A model generated the notes under the pieces. It saw only the letters and a list, made by a program, of their open reading frames with translations. It was not told the origin of the DNA and did not search any database. From Aeromicrobium endophyticum (GTDB lineage: Bacteria > Actinomycetota > Actinomycetes > Propionibacteriales > Nocardioidaceae), in the NCBI RefSeq assembly GCF_003586285.1, contig NZ_QUBR01000002.1, forward strand, positions 496,001-560,000: a DNA stretch of 64,000 nt, read 5' to 3'. Shown in pieces: positions 15,102 through 24,549 of the stretch. Position numbers and translations under genes: made by a program. Each line of letters begins with the position of its first letter. Within the stretch, counting starts at the first letter, position 1.

Positions 15102-16598
15102 TCAGGACGTCTTGCGGCGTGCGCCGAGCAACCAGCCCGCGAGCCCTGTCGCGACCAGCAGCCACTCGAGGTAGCGGCCGATCACCAGGGCAGGGGTCTT
15201 GCCGGAGGCGAGCGTCACCTGAGCGCTGATGGTGGCGGGCCGGTGCAGCGGAGCCCGCTGGACGCTGCGCCCCGACGGGTCGACGACGCCCGAGATGCCG
15301 TTGGTCGACGGCACGACGACCCAGCGTCCCGTCTCGATCGCGCGCAACCGCGAGATGTCCCACTGCTGCTCGGGCTGGGAGGTTCCCGTGAAGGCCGCGT
15401 TGCTGGTCTGCACCACCATGAGCTGGGCTCCCCCGTCGACGGCGCGGCGGGTGACGCTGTCGTAGGCGATGTCGTAGCAGATCGTGTCGCCGATGCGGGT
15501 GTCGCCGATCGTCATGGCACCGGGCTGGTCGCCGGCCAGCATGTCGCGGGGGATGTCGCGGGCCAGCCGGTTGACGATCGCGCCGGCCTCCTTGCGGAAC
15601 GGGACGTACTCGCCGAACGGCACCGGCTTGAGCTTGTCGTAGCGGTCGCCCGGACCGTCCGCCGTCCAGACCACGCCGGAGTTGCGGGCGGTGTCGACCG
15701 TGGGACCGTCGAAGATGCCGCCCACGAGGATGGGGGCCTTCAGCAGCGCCGACAGGTTCTCGATCTGGTCGCGCACGACCTCGTCGTGGTACGGGTCGAT
15801 GTCGGTCGCGTTCTCGGGCCACAGCACCATGTCGGGCTGCGGAACCTTGCCGTCGCGGATGCGCTCGGCCAGGCGCGCCGTCTCGGCCGCGTGCAGGTCG
15901 AAGATCTCGCCGCGGGGCCACGTGAGGAAGACGCCGGGCACGTCACCCTGCACCAGGGCCACCTGACGGGTGCCGGCCGCCCCGGCGATGCCGGTCGGCA
16001 GCAGCGCCCCGACGCCGACGAGGGCGACGATGCCAGCGGTCGCCGTCGCCCGGCGTCGCAGGCTCGGTCCGGTGACCACGACGACCAGGAGGGCGGCGAC
16101 GACGAACAGCACAGCGCTGGTGCCCGGCATCGCCACGAGTCGGGCGTACGACGAGAACGGCGTGTCGATCGAGGTGTGCGCCAGACGTCCCCACGGGAAG
16201 CCCGTGAACGGGAAGCGGCCCCTGGCCCACTCCCCCAGGACCCAGACGCCGGCACCCCACACGGGCCACGCGCGCAGCCGGGTGGCCGCGCGCAGCGCCA
16301 GCATGATCGGCACGAAGAACAGCGTCTCGGCAAGCGCGAGACCGACGTAGGCGCCGTGGCTGACGGCGTTCATCCACCAGATGAGAGGCCCCATGAACCC
16401 CAGTCCGTACAGCAGGCCCGTGACGGCCACGGTGCGCTTGCGCGCGTCCGACAGGCCACGCGCCAGCCACGCGAGCCCGGCGACGCCGACGATCATCGCG
16501 AACGGCAGGCCCACCGGGTCGAAGTTGAGCGACGAGATGACGCCCAGCACCACCGCCGACGGCCACGCGACCTTCCAGCCGACGCGGTGCGATGTCAC
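15102..16598 (-). CDS. lnt: Apolipoprotein N-acyltransferase
   Basis: A 498-residue membrane enzyme: about seven or eight transmembrane helices in the first 220 residues, then a periplasmic nitrilase domain. The catalytic Glu ('MVLWPENATD'), Lys ('YDKLKPVPFGEYVPF') and Cys ('GDTICYDIAYDS') are present, and a final helix anchors the C-terminus ('WLLVATGLAGWLLGAR'). It adds the third acyl chain to lipoproteins. The GTG at 16598 overlaps the stop of the upstream M24 peptidase gene (GTGA). Several lipoproteins encoded in this window (FKBP, the 39632 gene) are potential substrates. Confidence 0.9.
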   Translation of the reverse strand: MTSHRVGWKVAWPSAVVLGVISSLNFDPVGLPFAMIVGVAGLAWLARGLSDARKRTVAVTGLLYGLGFMGPLIWWMNAVSHGAYVGLALAETLFFVPIMLALRAATRLRAWPVWGAGVWVLGEWARGRFPFTGFPWGRLAHTSIDTPFSSYARLVAMPGTSAVLFVVAALLVVVVTGPSLRRRATATAGIVALVGVGALLPTGIAGAAGTRQVALVQGDVPGVFLTWPRGEIFDLHAAETARLAERIRDGKVPQPDMVLWPENATDIDPYHDEVVRDQIENLSALLKAPILVGGIFDGPTVDTARNSGVVWTADGPGDRYDKLKPVPFGEYVPFRKEAGAIVNRLARDIPRDMLAGDQPGAMTIGDTRIGDTICYDIAYDSVTRRAVDGGAQLMVVQTSNAAFTGTSQPEQQWDISRLRAIETGRWVVVPSTNGISGVVDPSGRSVQRAPLHRPATISAQVTLASGKTPALVIGRYLEWLLVATGLAGWLLGARRKTS

Positions 16599-17674
16599 AG
16601 GGAGACGAGTCCGCGCGGCGTGTTGTTGAGCACCTCGAGGCCGTCGGCGGTGCACACGACGATGTCCTCGATGCGTGCCCCGAAGCGTCCGTCGTGGTAG
16701 ATGCCGGGCTCGATCGAGAAGGCCATGCCCTCTTCGAGCACCAGGTCGTTGCCCTCGACGATGTACGGCTCCTCATGGGTCTCCTGGCCGATACCGTGGC
16801 CCGTGCGGTGCATGAAGAGATCACCGAAGCCGGCGTCGGCGATGATGCGGCGTCCGACGGCATCGATCGACTCGGCGGTCACGCCGGGACGGGCGTGCTC
16901 GAGCTGGACCCGCTGAGCCTCTTCGAGCACGGCGTAGGCCTCGAGGTAGAGCGGGTCGGGGGTGCCGCCGGCGAGGTAGTTGCGGGTGGAGTCCGAGCAG
17001 TATCCCGACGGCATCGTGCCACCGATGTCGACCACGACGGGGTCGCCGGCCTCGATCACGCGGTCGGAGAGCTCGTGGTGCGGCGAGGCGCCGTTGGGGC
17101 CGGAGCCGACGATGACGAAGTCGACCGTCTCGTGGCCCTCGTCGATGATCGCGCGCGCGATGTCGGCGCCGACCTCGCGCTCGGTGCGCCCGGGCCGCAG
17201 CCACTCGTGCACCCGCAGGTGCACCCGGTCGATCGCGAGCCCCGCCTGCCGCAGCGCCTCGACCTCGACGGCGTCCTTGCGGATGCGCAGCTGCTGGACG
17301 AGGGAGCCGGCCAGCACCTGGTCGGCGGTCGGGATGGCCTCACCGAGGGCGAAGACCCGCGAGGCCCACATGTGGTCGTCGAGGCCGACGACGGTGGCAT
17401 CGCCGACCAGCGAGGCCACGAGCGCGAACGGGTCGTCGGTCTCGCCCCAGGTGGCGATGTCCATCTCGACGCCGGACGCCTCCGCTGCGTGGCGCTCGAG
17501 CGCGGGCACGACCAGGGTCGGTTCACCGTGGGCGGGCAGCACCAGGCAGGTGAGGCGCTCGAGCGGCAGCGCCACGTAGCCCGTCAGATATCGCAGATCT
17601 GCTCCGGGGGTGATCAGGAGGGCGTCGATGCCCTGCTCCGCTGCCAGCTGCTGTGCCTTGCGCCATGTGCTCAC
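16595..17674 (-). CDS. M24-family metallopeptidase (Xaa-Pro peptidase-like)
   Basis: A 359-residue protein with a creatinase-like N-terminal domain (residues about 1-125) and a pita-bread peptidase domain. The dinuclear metal ligands appear as Asp in 'VVVDIGGTM', Asp in 'YCSDSTRNY', His in 'HRTGHGIG', Glu in 'FSIEPGIY' and Glu in 'ARIEDIVV'. It should remove N-terminal residues preceding proline. It starts at GTG with TATCGT (17681-17686, minus strand) six bases upstream, and is coupled to lnt. Confidence 0.85.
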   Translation of the reverse strand: MSTWRKAQQLAAEQGIDALLITPGADLRYLTGYVALPLERLTCLVLPAHGEPTLVVPALERHAAEASGVEMDIATWGETDDPFALVASLVGDATVVGLDDHMWASRVFALGEAIPTADQVLAGSLVQQLRIRKDAVEVEALRQAGLAIDRVHLRVHEWLRPGRTEREVGADIARAIIDEGHETVDFVIVGSGPNGASPHHELSDRVIEAGDPVVVDIGGTMPSGYCSDSTRNYLAGGTPDPLYLEAYAVLEEAQRVQLEHARPGVTAESIDAVGRRIIADAGFGDLFMHRTGHGIGQETHEEPYIVEGNDLVLEEGMAFSIEPGIYHDGRFGARIEDIVVCTADGLEVLNNTPRGLVSL

Positions 17675-17943
17675 ACCCCGACGATACCGGTGGGATCATC
17701 GCCGGCGTTCGACCGCACGAGACCCTCGCACCTACAAGGGCAATCTCGGCACCTCGGTGCCGTCGGTGCACGATCGCGAGCGTCCGGTGCACCAGGTCGA
17801 TGCCGACCCCGACCGCAAGGCGGCCTACCGACGGGCGCTGCGTGCCCGGGCCGAGGAGCAGCGCCAGGCCTATCGCGCGCGGCAGCAGCGTGAGCTCGGC
17901 GAGGGACCCGACAAGACCTGGCCGCGGCCTCTACGCTCGGTGC
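17675..17943. other. Intergenic region between divergent M24 peptidase and exonuclease genes
   Basis: These 269 bases hold the two leaderless -10 hexamers, acgata at 17681-17686 for the minus strand and TACGCT at 17932-17937 for the plus strand. An Arg/Glu-rich open frame crosses the region but runs on into the exonuclease gene in the wrong frame and has no stop, so no gene is called. Confidence 0.45.
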
Positions 17944-18861
17944 GTGGCCACCACCGACGCATCCCCCGGACGCCTGTTGCTGCTCGACAGCGCGAGCCTG
18001 TACTTCCGCGCCTTCTTCGGCATCCCCAAGACCCTGACGGCGCCCGACGGCACCGCGGTCAACGCCCTGCGCGGCATCCTCGACTTCACGTCGTCGCTGC
18101 GCACCCAGTACTCGCCTCAGCACGTCGTGGCCTGCTGGGACGACGACTGGCGGCCCCAGTGGCGGGTCGACCTGCTCGACACCTACAAGACCCAGCGGCT
18201 GGACGACGACGGCGGAGAGGCCGACACCACCGACGGCCTGCTGGGTCCGCAGGTGCCGCTGATCGCCGATGCCTTCGGGCTGCTCGGCATCCCGGTGGTC
18301 GGTGCGGCCGACTACGAGGCCGATGACGTCATCGGCACCCTCGCCGAGCTCTGGGACGGGCCCGTCGACATCGTCACGGGCGACCGCGACCTCTTCCAGC
18401 TCGTCGACGACGAGCACGAGATCCGCGTGCTGTACGTCGCGAAGGGTGTCTCCAAGCACGACGTCGTCGACGACGCGTGGCTGCGCGCGAAGTACGGCAT
18501 CGGGGCCTCCGACTACGTCGACTTCGCCGTGATGCGCGGGGATCCGTCGGACGGCCTGCCGGGCGTGGCCGGCATCGGTGACAAGACGGCGGCCGTGCTC
18601 CTCGACGAGTTCGGCGACCTCGACGGCATCCTCGCGGCCGCCGACGACACCTCGTCGTCGATCAAGCCCCGCGTGCGGCAGTCGCTGCTCGACTCCGTCG
18701 ACTACATCCGGGCAGCCCGCCAGGTGGTCGCGGTGCACCGCGACGTGTGCCGGCTGCCCTCGTTCGACCTCGAGGCCGACGCAAAGGCCTTCACCGAGTT
18801 CGGCACGACGTGGGGTCTCGGCGGCGTCACCGAGCGCGCGCTGAAGGCCGTCAGCTCGTGA
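17944..18861 (+). CDS. 5'-3' exonuclease (PolA N-domain/YpcP family)
   Basis: A 305-residue FEN-type nuclease without a polymerase domain. The N-terminal 'LLLLDSASLYFRAFF', acidic 'YEADDVIGTLAE' and 'IVTGDRDLFQLVDD' carry the metal-binding aspartates, and the helix-hairpin-helix 'GLPGVAGIGDKTAAVLL' binds DNA. Such proteins remove RNA primers or flaps. It begins at GTG with TACGCT (17932-17937) six bases upstream; longer ORF reading was discarded. The 3' end overlaps the convergent helY gene by 11 bases. Confidence 0.85.
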   Translation: MATTDASPGRLLLLDSASLYFRAFFGIPKTLTAPDGTAVNALRGILDFTSSLRTQYSPQHVVACWDDDWRPQWRVDLLDTYKTQRLDDDGGEADTTDGLLGPQVPLIADAFGLLGIPVVGAADYEADDVIGTLAELWDGPVDIVTGDRDLFQLVDDEHEIRVLYVAKGVSKHDVVDDAWLRAKYGIGASDYVDFAVMRGDPSDGLPGVAGIGDKTAAVLLDEFGDLDGILAAADDTSSSIKPRVRQSLLDSVDYIRAARQVVAVHRDVCRLPSFDLEADAKAFTEFGTTWGLGGVTERALKAVSS

Positions 18862-21577
18862 TGCTGGTGTAGCTGACGACGCCGTGGCGCAGCAGGTCGA
18901 GCGCCTCGCGCGCCGTGTCGCGCAGCGGTCCGGCGCCCGAGGCGTCGGCGATCTGCGCGACCACGTCGATCAGCTGCTTCATGGCACGGACGAAGTCGCC
19001 GGCGGCGAGCTCCATCTCGCCCAGCACGTCGTCGAGGCTCGCGTCGTTGCACCACTGCCAGACGGCTTGGGAGAAGCCGAAGTCGGGCTGGTGCAAAAAC
19101 TTGACGCGGTGCTCGCGCTCGAGCTGCTGCAGGTCGGTGCACAGCCCCGACATCGTGGCAGCCGCCTCGCGGACGCGCTGGGTCGGGAAGCGCGGCGCCG
19201 GCAGCTCGTCGGAGAGGCGTGACTGGTAGGTCAGTCCGCTGACGACCGCCGCGAGCTCGGCGGCGTCGAGCCCGTCCCACACGCGCTGGCGCAGGCACTC
19301 GCTGACCAGCAGGTCGAGATCGCTGTAGAGGCGCTTGAGCTTCTTGCCGTCGGCGGTGACCTCGTCGCCGTCGAGGTAGCCCAGCACGTCGAGCACCTCG
19401 CACACGCGGTCGAACTGGCGCGCGACCGTGTTGGTGCGCTGCTCGATGCGTCCGCGCTGGTTCTGGGTGTCGCGCTCGAGCTTGAGGTAGCGCTCGGCCC
19501 ACCGGGCGTGCTTGTCGCGGTCGGGGCACTGGTGGCAGGGGTGGTCGCGCAGCTTGTCGCGGATCGCCGCGATGCGCGGGTCCTCGCGCGAGGGCTGGGA
19601 GCGGTTGCGCTTCTCCTGATGCCAGGCGACGCCGTCGGCGCGGCTGCGCAGGGCCGAGGCGAGGTCGCGACGCGCCTGCGGGTTGCGGGCGCTGAACGAC
19701 TTGGGGATGCGCATCGTCGTCACCGGGACGACCGGCGCCGTGAAGTCGATCATCGCCAGCCGGCGGGCGTGCAGAGACGCCGTGAGCACCATCGGCCGCG
19801 GCCCGTCGCTGTCGGTCATCCGGCCGGGATCGAGCACGACGGCGATGCCGGCGAACTTGCCGACCGGCACGTGGATGACGTCACCCGGTCGCAGCTTGGT
19901 CAACGACGTCATGATCTCGTCGCGCTCGGCCTGGCGTCGCGCCTTCGAGCCGGATGCCTCGATGTCGCTGAGCTCGCGGCGCAGCGAGGCGTACTCCATG
20001 AAGTCTCCGCGGTCGCAGGCGATGTTCTCGCGGTAGCCGTCGAGGGCGTCGTCGGCCTTGCGGATCTGACGAGCCATGCCGACGACGGCGCGATCGGCCT
20101 GGAACTGTGCGAACGACTGCTCGAGGAGCTCGCGGGCGACCCCCCGACCGACCTGGCCCACGAGGTTGACCGCCATGTTGTACGACGGGTGGAACGAGGA
20201 GTTGAGCGGGTAGGTGCGGGTGCTGGCCAGACCTGCGACCTGCTTGGGGTCGAGGCCCGGCTGCCACAGCACGACGCCGTGCCCCTCGACGTCGATGCCG
20301 CGGCGTCCCGCGCGGCCCGTGAGCTGCGTGTACTCCCCCGGCGTGATGTTGGCGTGCGTCTCGCCGTTCCACTTCGACAGCTTCTCGATGACGACCGATC
20401 GGGCGGGCATGTTGATGCCCAGTGCCAGCGTCTCGGTCGCGAAGATGACCTTGACGAACCCGGCGCTGAACAGGTCCTCGACGCACTCCTTGAAGGTCGG
20501 GAGCATGCCGGCGTGGTGCGCTGCGATGCCGCGGGCGAGACCGTCGCGGAACTCGTAGTAGCCGAGCACGTGCAGATCGGCCTCGGGCAGGTGCGAGCAC
20601 GCGGCATCGACGAACGCCGTGATCTCGGCCTGCTCCTCGGGCGTCGTGAGCGAGAGCCTCGCGTCGAGGCACTGCTGCACGGCGGCGGCGCAACCGGCTC
20701 GGCTGAACACGAAGGTGATCGCCGGCAGCAGGCCCTCGGCATCGAGCCGCTCGACGACGTCGACCCGGCTGGGTGTGCGGTTGTTGCTGCGCGGACGGCG
20801 ACCGCCCTTGCCCTTGTGCCCCTTCATCATGCGGCTGAGCTGCCAGTCCTCGCGGGCCAGTCGCTCGAGGGCCTTGTTGACCTCGACGCCGCGGTCGTCG
20901 GGGCTCGGCTCGAACAGCGGGAACATCTTGCGTCCGACCAGCACGTGCTGGTGCAGCGGGATGGGGCGACGCTCCTCGACGATCGTGACGGTGTCGCCGC
21001 GCACCGCGGTGAGCCAGTCGCCGAACTCCTCGGCGTTGGAGACCGTCGCCGACAGCGCGACCACCGACACCGACTCGGCCAGGTGGATGATGACCTCCTC
21101 CCACACCGCCCCGCGCGTGCGGTCGGCCAGGTAGTGCACCTCGTCCATCACGACGTAGCCCAGCGTGTCGAGCGTGCGCGAGCCGGCGTAGAGCATGTTG
21201 CGCAGCACCTCGGTCGTCATGACGACGATGGGAGCTTCGCCGTTGATCGTGTTGTCGCCGGTCAGCAGGCCGACGTTCTCGGCGCCATAGCGCTCGACCA
21301 GGTCGGAGAACTTCTGGTTGGACAACGCCTTGATGGGCGTCGTGTAGAAGCACTTGCGACCCGTCTGCAGCGCCAGGTGGACGGCGAACTCTCCCACCAG
21401 GGTCTTGCCCGATCCGGTGGGCGCGGCGACCAGCACGCCGTGGCCGTCCTCGACGACTTTGCAGGCGTCGACCTGGAAGCCGTCGAGACCGAAGTCGTAG
21501 AGGCCGCGGAACTCCGCGAGGTGCGGATGCTGCCGGCTCGCGCGGGCCTGTGCGTACTTCTCCGCCGGGCTGCTCAT
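18851..21577 (-). CDS. helY: HelY-type Ski2/Mtr4-like DEAD/DEAH-box RNA helicase
   Basis: A 908-residue superfamily 2 helicase. Walker A is 'AAPTGSGKT' (Lys58), motif II Asp-Glu-Val-His sits near residue 152, motif III is 'ALSATVSN' and motif VI is 'TGRAGRRGID'. A 300-residue C-terminal region with a Cys pair ('CHQCPDRDKHARW') matches the actinobacterial HelY family, whose cellular role is thought to be RNA turnover. It begins ten bases after the diacylglycerol kinase stop but also has its own leaderless hexamer (agccta, 21584-21589). It is the last gene of the pafBC-tat run. Confidence 0.9.
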   Translation of the reverse strand: MSSPAEKYAQARASRQHPHLAEFRGLYDFGLDGFQVDACKVVEDGHGVLVAAPTGSGKTLVGEFAVHLALQTGRKCFYTTPIKALSNQKFSDLVERYGAENVGLLTGDNTINGEAPIVVMTTEVLRNMLYAGSRTLDTLGYVVMDEVHYLADRTRGAVWEEVIIHLAESVSVVALSATVSNAEEFGDWLTAVRGDTVTIVEERRPIPLHQHVLVGRKMFPLFEPSPDDRGVEVNKALERLAREDWQLSRMMKGHKGKGGRRPRSNNRTPSRVDVVERLDAEGLLPAITFVFSRAGCAAAVQQCLDARLSLTTPEEQAEITAFVDAACSHLPEADLHVLGYYEFRDGLARGIAAHHAGMLPTFKECVEDLFSAGFVKVIFATETLALGINMPARSVVIEKLSKWNGETHANITPGEYTQLTGRAGRRGIDVEGHGVVLWQPGLDPKQVAGLASTRTYPLNSSFHPSYNMAVNLVGQVGRGVARELLEQSFAQFQADRAVVGMARQIRKADDALDGYRENIACDRGDFMEYASLRRELSDIEASGSKARRQAERDEIMTSLTKLRPGDVIHVPVGKFAGIAVVLDPGRMTDSDGPRPMVLTASLHARRLAMIDFTAPVVPVTTMRIPKSFSARNPQARRDLASALRSRADGVAWHQEKRNRSQPSREDPRIAAIRDKLRDHPCHQCPDRDKHARWAERYLKLERDTQNQRGRIEQRTNTVARQFDRVCEVLDVLGYLDGDEVTADGKKLKRLYSDLDLLVSECLRQRVWDGLDAAELAAVVSGLTYQSRLSDELPAPRFPTQRVREAAATMSGLCTDLQQLEREHRVKFLHQPDFGFSQAVWQWCNDASLDDVLGEMELAAGDFVRAMKQLIDVVAQIADASGAGPLRDTAREALDLLRHGVVSYTSITS

Positions 21578-21586
21578 GCGTCCAGC

Positions 21587-22468
21587 CTACGGGGAGCCAG
21601 GTGGAGCGATGACGTGCAACGCGCCCGGTCGGACGGCCGCCGTCAGCGGCAGCGGACCCAGACGCTCGCCGTCGCCGTACGCCACGATGCCCGGCGACGA
21701 CAAGGTCACCTCGCGCACCAGGTGACGCTCGAACTCCGGCAGCGCCACGTGGGTGCCGCGGTACAGCTGCGGGAAGACCCGTAGCAGCTTGGCCTTGCTG
21801 ACGGGGTTGATGACGACCACGTCGAGCAGCCCGTCGTCCATCACGGCGCCCTCGCAGATGCGCAGCCCTCCGCCGAAGGACGGTCCGTTGCCGACGGCGA
21901 CCAGCATCGCCTCACGCTCGACGACGGCACCGTCGAGGATGAGGGTGAACGGCAGCGGCTCGAACGAGCGCAGCTCGGCCACGATGGCGAGGTTGTAGCG
22001 CATGTTGCCGCGCGGCCAGGTCATGTCGTTGGCCCGCTCGTTGACCTTGGAGTCGAAGCCCGACGCGATGACGGTCGCCACCTCGGTCGTGCCCGTGCGA
22101 GCCAGGTCGATCGTGCGCACGTGACCGGCCAGGACGATGTCGATGGCGGCGTCGACGTCCTTGGTGGGGATGCCCAGCGAGCGCGCCGTGTCGTTGCCCG
22201 TGCCGGCAGGGACGAGACCGAGGAGCAGGTCAGTGCCGGCCACGAGGTCGAGGACCTCGTGCAGCGCCCCGTCGCCGCCGACCACCACGACCCCGTCGAT
22301 CCCCGCCCCGATCGCCTGGCTCAGCAGCCGGCGCGACGACGCCCCGTCGGCACCCTCGATCAGCTGGGTGCTGTGCCCGGCTCTGACGAGCCGCGACGAC
22401 GCGTGGTCGGCGACGACGGGCGCGCGCCGGCGTCCGGACTCCGGGTTGACGACGAGAGCGAGGCGCAC
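21587..22468 (-). CDS. Diacylglycerol/sphingosine kinase-family lipid kinase
   Basis: A 293-residue DAGK-fold protein. The opening 'LALVVNPESGRRRA' and the nucleotide-binding 'VVVVGGDGALHEVL' (Gly-Gly-Asp-Gly, about residues 62-72) are diagnostic, and 'GLVPAGTGNDTARSLG' completes the ATP site. It phosphorylates diacylglycerol or a related lipid, a step in phospholipid recycling. It lies three bases after tatC and before helY, on the same strand. Confidence 0.85.
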   Translation of the reverse strand: MRLALVVNPESGRRRAPVVADHASSRLVRAGHSTQLIEGADGASSRRLLSQAIGAGIDGVVVVGGDGALHEVLDLVAGTDLLLGLVPAGTGNDTARSLGIPTKDVDAAIDIVLAGHVRTIDLARTGTTEVATVIASGFDSKVNERANDMTWPRGNMRYNLAIVAELRSFEPLPFTLILDGAVVEREAMLVAVGNGPSFGGGLRICEGAVMDDGLLDVVVINPVSKAKLLRVFPQLYRGTHVALPEFERHLVREVTLSSPGIVAYGDGERLGPLPLTAAVRPGALHVIAPPGSP

Positions 22469-22471
22469 GCG

Positions 22472-23335
22472 TCAGTCGCGCAGGTCGGACGGGCGGTCGA
22501 GCTCGGACGGACCGTCGATCGGAGCGGCCTGGTCGTCGGACACGTCGGTGCCGACGGTCTTGCGGCGCTTGCGATCGGTCAGCTTCGCGATGATCTCGGA
22601 GATCAGGTAGAGCACGGTCATCGGCACGGCGAGGAACAGCATCGTGAGGGGGTCGGTGCTGGGCGTGGCGATCGCGGCGAAGATGAAGATGCCGATGATG
22701 GTCCACGGCCTGGCGCTGACCAGCTGCTTGGCGCTGACGAGCCCGAGCCGGTTGAGCATCACCACGACCAGCGGGATCTGCGCGGCCACACCGAACACCA
22801 GCACGGTGCGGATGACGAAGTTGAGGTAGTCGCCGAGCGACAGCAGGACGTTGACGGAGTCGGGCGCGAAGCTGATCAGCACCTCGATGCCCTTGGGCAG
22901 CACGAGGTAGCCGACCGTGACGCCGCCGGCGAACAGCGGGGCCCCGGTCGCGGCCAGCAGAGCTGCCCACCGGCGCTCGTTGCGGTGCAGGGCCGGCAGG
23001 ATGAAGGCCCAGATCTGCCACATCCACAGCGGGCTGGAGACCACGAGCCCGATCGCGAGCGACAGCTTCAGCCGGAAGCTGAAGGCCGAGCCCACGCCGC
23101 CGCTGAGCACCAGCTCGGCGTTGAACCCCCGACGCTCGAGCAGCGGCTGGATGCCGTCGACGTAGGGCTGCTTGATGAAGTCGAAGGCCTCGGGGTAGAT
23201 GATCCACCCGACGACCGTGCCGATCAGGATCGACAGGACGGCGATGGTCAACCGGTTGCGCAGCTCGCGCAGATGATCCATGAGCGGCATCGAGCCGCCC
23301 GGTGCCGGGGTTGGCCTGCCGCTTCTCAGCGCCAA
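22472..23335 (-). CDS. tatC: Sec-independent protein translocase TatC
   Basis: A 287-residue protein with six transmembrane helices, matching TatC. The N-terminal 'MPLMDHLRELRNRL' and the periplasmic and cytoplasmic loops agree with the family, including 'SSPLWMWQIWAFILPALHRNERR'. A TTG start at 23335 is chosen because the Arg/Pro-rich extension before 'MPLMDHL' is also present in other actinobacterial TatC proteins; ATG 23290 is the alternative. With TatA four bases upstream it forms the twin-arginine translocon receptor. The C-terminal 25-residue tail is acidic and disordered. Confidence 0.92.
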   Translation of the reverse strand: MALRSGRPTPAPGGSMPLMDHLRELRNRLTIAVLSILIGTVVGWIIYPEAFDFIKQPYVDGIQPLLERRGFNAELVLSGGVGSAFSFRLKLSLAIGLVVSSPLWMWQIWAFILPALHRNERRWAALLAATGAPLFAGGVTVGYLVLPKGIEVLISFAPDSVNVLLSLGDYLNFVIRTVLVFGVAAQIPLVVVMLNRLGLVSAKQLVSARPWTIIGIFIFAAIATPSTDPLTMLFLAVPMTVLYLISEIIAKLTDRKRRKTVGTDVSDDQAAPIDGPSELDRPSDLRD

Positions 23336-23338
23336 GCG

Positions 23339-23578
23339 TCAGCCCTGTTCGCGCTTCTCGTCCAGCTCGGCGGCCTCGACGGTCTGGAGCGACGCGGGCT
23401 TGGCCGGCTTGGTCTCGTCATCGTCGTCGTCGTTCATGGCCTTGACCTCGGACTTGAAGATGCGCAGGGCCTTGCCCGATCCGCGAGCGAGCTCGGGGAG
23501 CTTCTTGCCCCCGAACAGCAGGAGGACGACACCCAGGATGATCAGGATCTCTGTGGGACCGATCTGACGGAACATCAT
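23339..23578 (-). CDS. tatA: Twin-arginine translocase subunit TatA
   Basis: A 79-residue protein: one N-terminal transmembrane helix ('[19 protein letters not shown]'), the Phe-Gly hinge, the '[22 protein letters not shown]' amphipathic helix, and an acidic tail. This is the pore-forming TatA type. The first ATG (23578) overlaps the pafC stop as ATGA, and an ATG one codon later is equally possible. The operon also contains tatC; a TatB is not seen here, as is common in Gram-positives. Confidence 0.92.
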   Translation of the reverse strand: MMFRQIGPTEILIILGVVLLLFGGKKLPELARGSGKALRIFKSEVKAMNDDDDDETKPAKPASLQTVEAAELDEKREQG

Positions 23579-24549
23579 GACTCCTCGTAGACGACATGGT
23601 CATCGTACGCCTTGAGGGCCAGCCGAGCGTCGTCAACCACCTGCTCGCGCAGGGCGGCGGGCTCGATCACCGAGACCGAGCCGGCGTTGCGGAGCACGAG
23701 GCGCCGCAGCCACGACCAGTCGGCTCCGTAGATCTTGGCGCGCCACACCCCGTCGTCGCCCTGGGAGACCAGGTCGACCTGGTAGTACTCGGTCAGCCAG
23801 TGCGCCCGTGGGTGCAGGTCGACGACGACGAACGGCGTCTGCTCCCCCACCGTGAAGATGCCGTCGGACAGGTCGCGCTGCGCGGCGTCGTGCTCCTCGG
23901 CGTCGATCGCCAGCACCTCGGCCGAGACGATGCGGTCGAGCCGGAAGAAGCGCAGGTCCTCGGCCTTGAGGCACCACGCCTCGAGGTAGAGCTTGCCCTG
24001 CTCGGTGAACAGCCGGCGTGGGTCGACGTCGCGGTCGGTCTGCTCGTCGCGCGAGACCGTCGCGTAGGTCAGGGCGAGCCGCTTGCGGCCCGTGAGCGCC
24101 TCGACGATCGTGCCGTGGATTGCCGGGTCGACCTCGTCGACCAGCACGTCGACGGCGGGCGAGGCCGTGTCGCCGACCGCGCTCTCCAGCTTGGCCAGGG
24201 CGCTGTCGATCACGGTCAGCTCGAGACCGCTGGCCGAGGCGCGCAGCGTGCGCAGCGCCACGATCAGGGCGACGCCCTCGCGCGCGCTGATGCGCAGCGG
24301 GCGGTCCATGAACTCCGCGTCGCGGATGTGCACGATGCCGTCGCGCTCGAGGGCCGTGAGGTCGAAGTCGATGAGCTCGCCGGCGTACTCCCCCGTGCCG
24401 GTGTACATCAGCAGCCGCAGGTCGTCTCGGATGACCTTGGGGCTGACGCCGAACTCGGCGGCGACCTCGTTGACGGGGATGCCGTCGTTGCCCTGCAGGT
24501 AGGGCACGAGTGCCAGCATGCGGACGACCTGCTGCCGCGACCTGCTCAC
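23575..24549 (-). CDS. pafC: WYL-domain transcriptional regulator PafC
   Basis: A 324-residue protein with an N-terminal HTH ('[22 protein letters not shown]') and a central WYL domain ('[22 protein letters not shown]') with the WCX-type C-terminal extension. It forms the PafBC heterodimer that activates the LexA-independent DNA-damage response in mycobacteria. The GTG at 24549 overlaps the pafB stop (GTGA), so the two subunits are made together. Its own stop overlaps the tatA start. Confidence 0.9.
   Translation of the reverse strand: MSRSRQQVVRMLALVPYLQGNDGIPVNEVAAEFGVSPKVIRDDLRLLMYTGTGEYAGELIDFDLTALERDGIVHIRDAEFMDRPLRISAREGVALIVALRTLRASASGLELTVIDSALAKLESAVGDTASPAVDVLVDEVDPAIHGTIVEALTGRKRLALTYATVSRDEQTDRDVDPRRLFTEQGKLYLEAWCLKAEDLRFFRLDRIVSAEVLAIDAEEHDAAQRDLSDGIFTVGEQTPFVVVDLHPRAHWLTEYYQVDLVSQGDDGVWRAKIYGADWSWLRRLVLRNAGSVSVIEPAALREQVVDDARLALKAYDDHVVYEES

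Noticed and set aside
17700..18326. Arg/Glu-rich frame crossing the M24-exonuclease intergenic region
   Set aside because: It continues deep into the exonuclease gene in another frame with no stop in the intergenic region, so it looks like a shadow reading.
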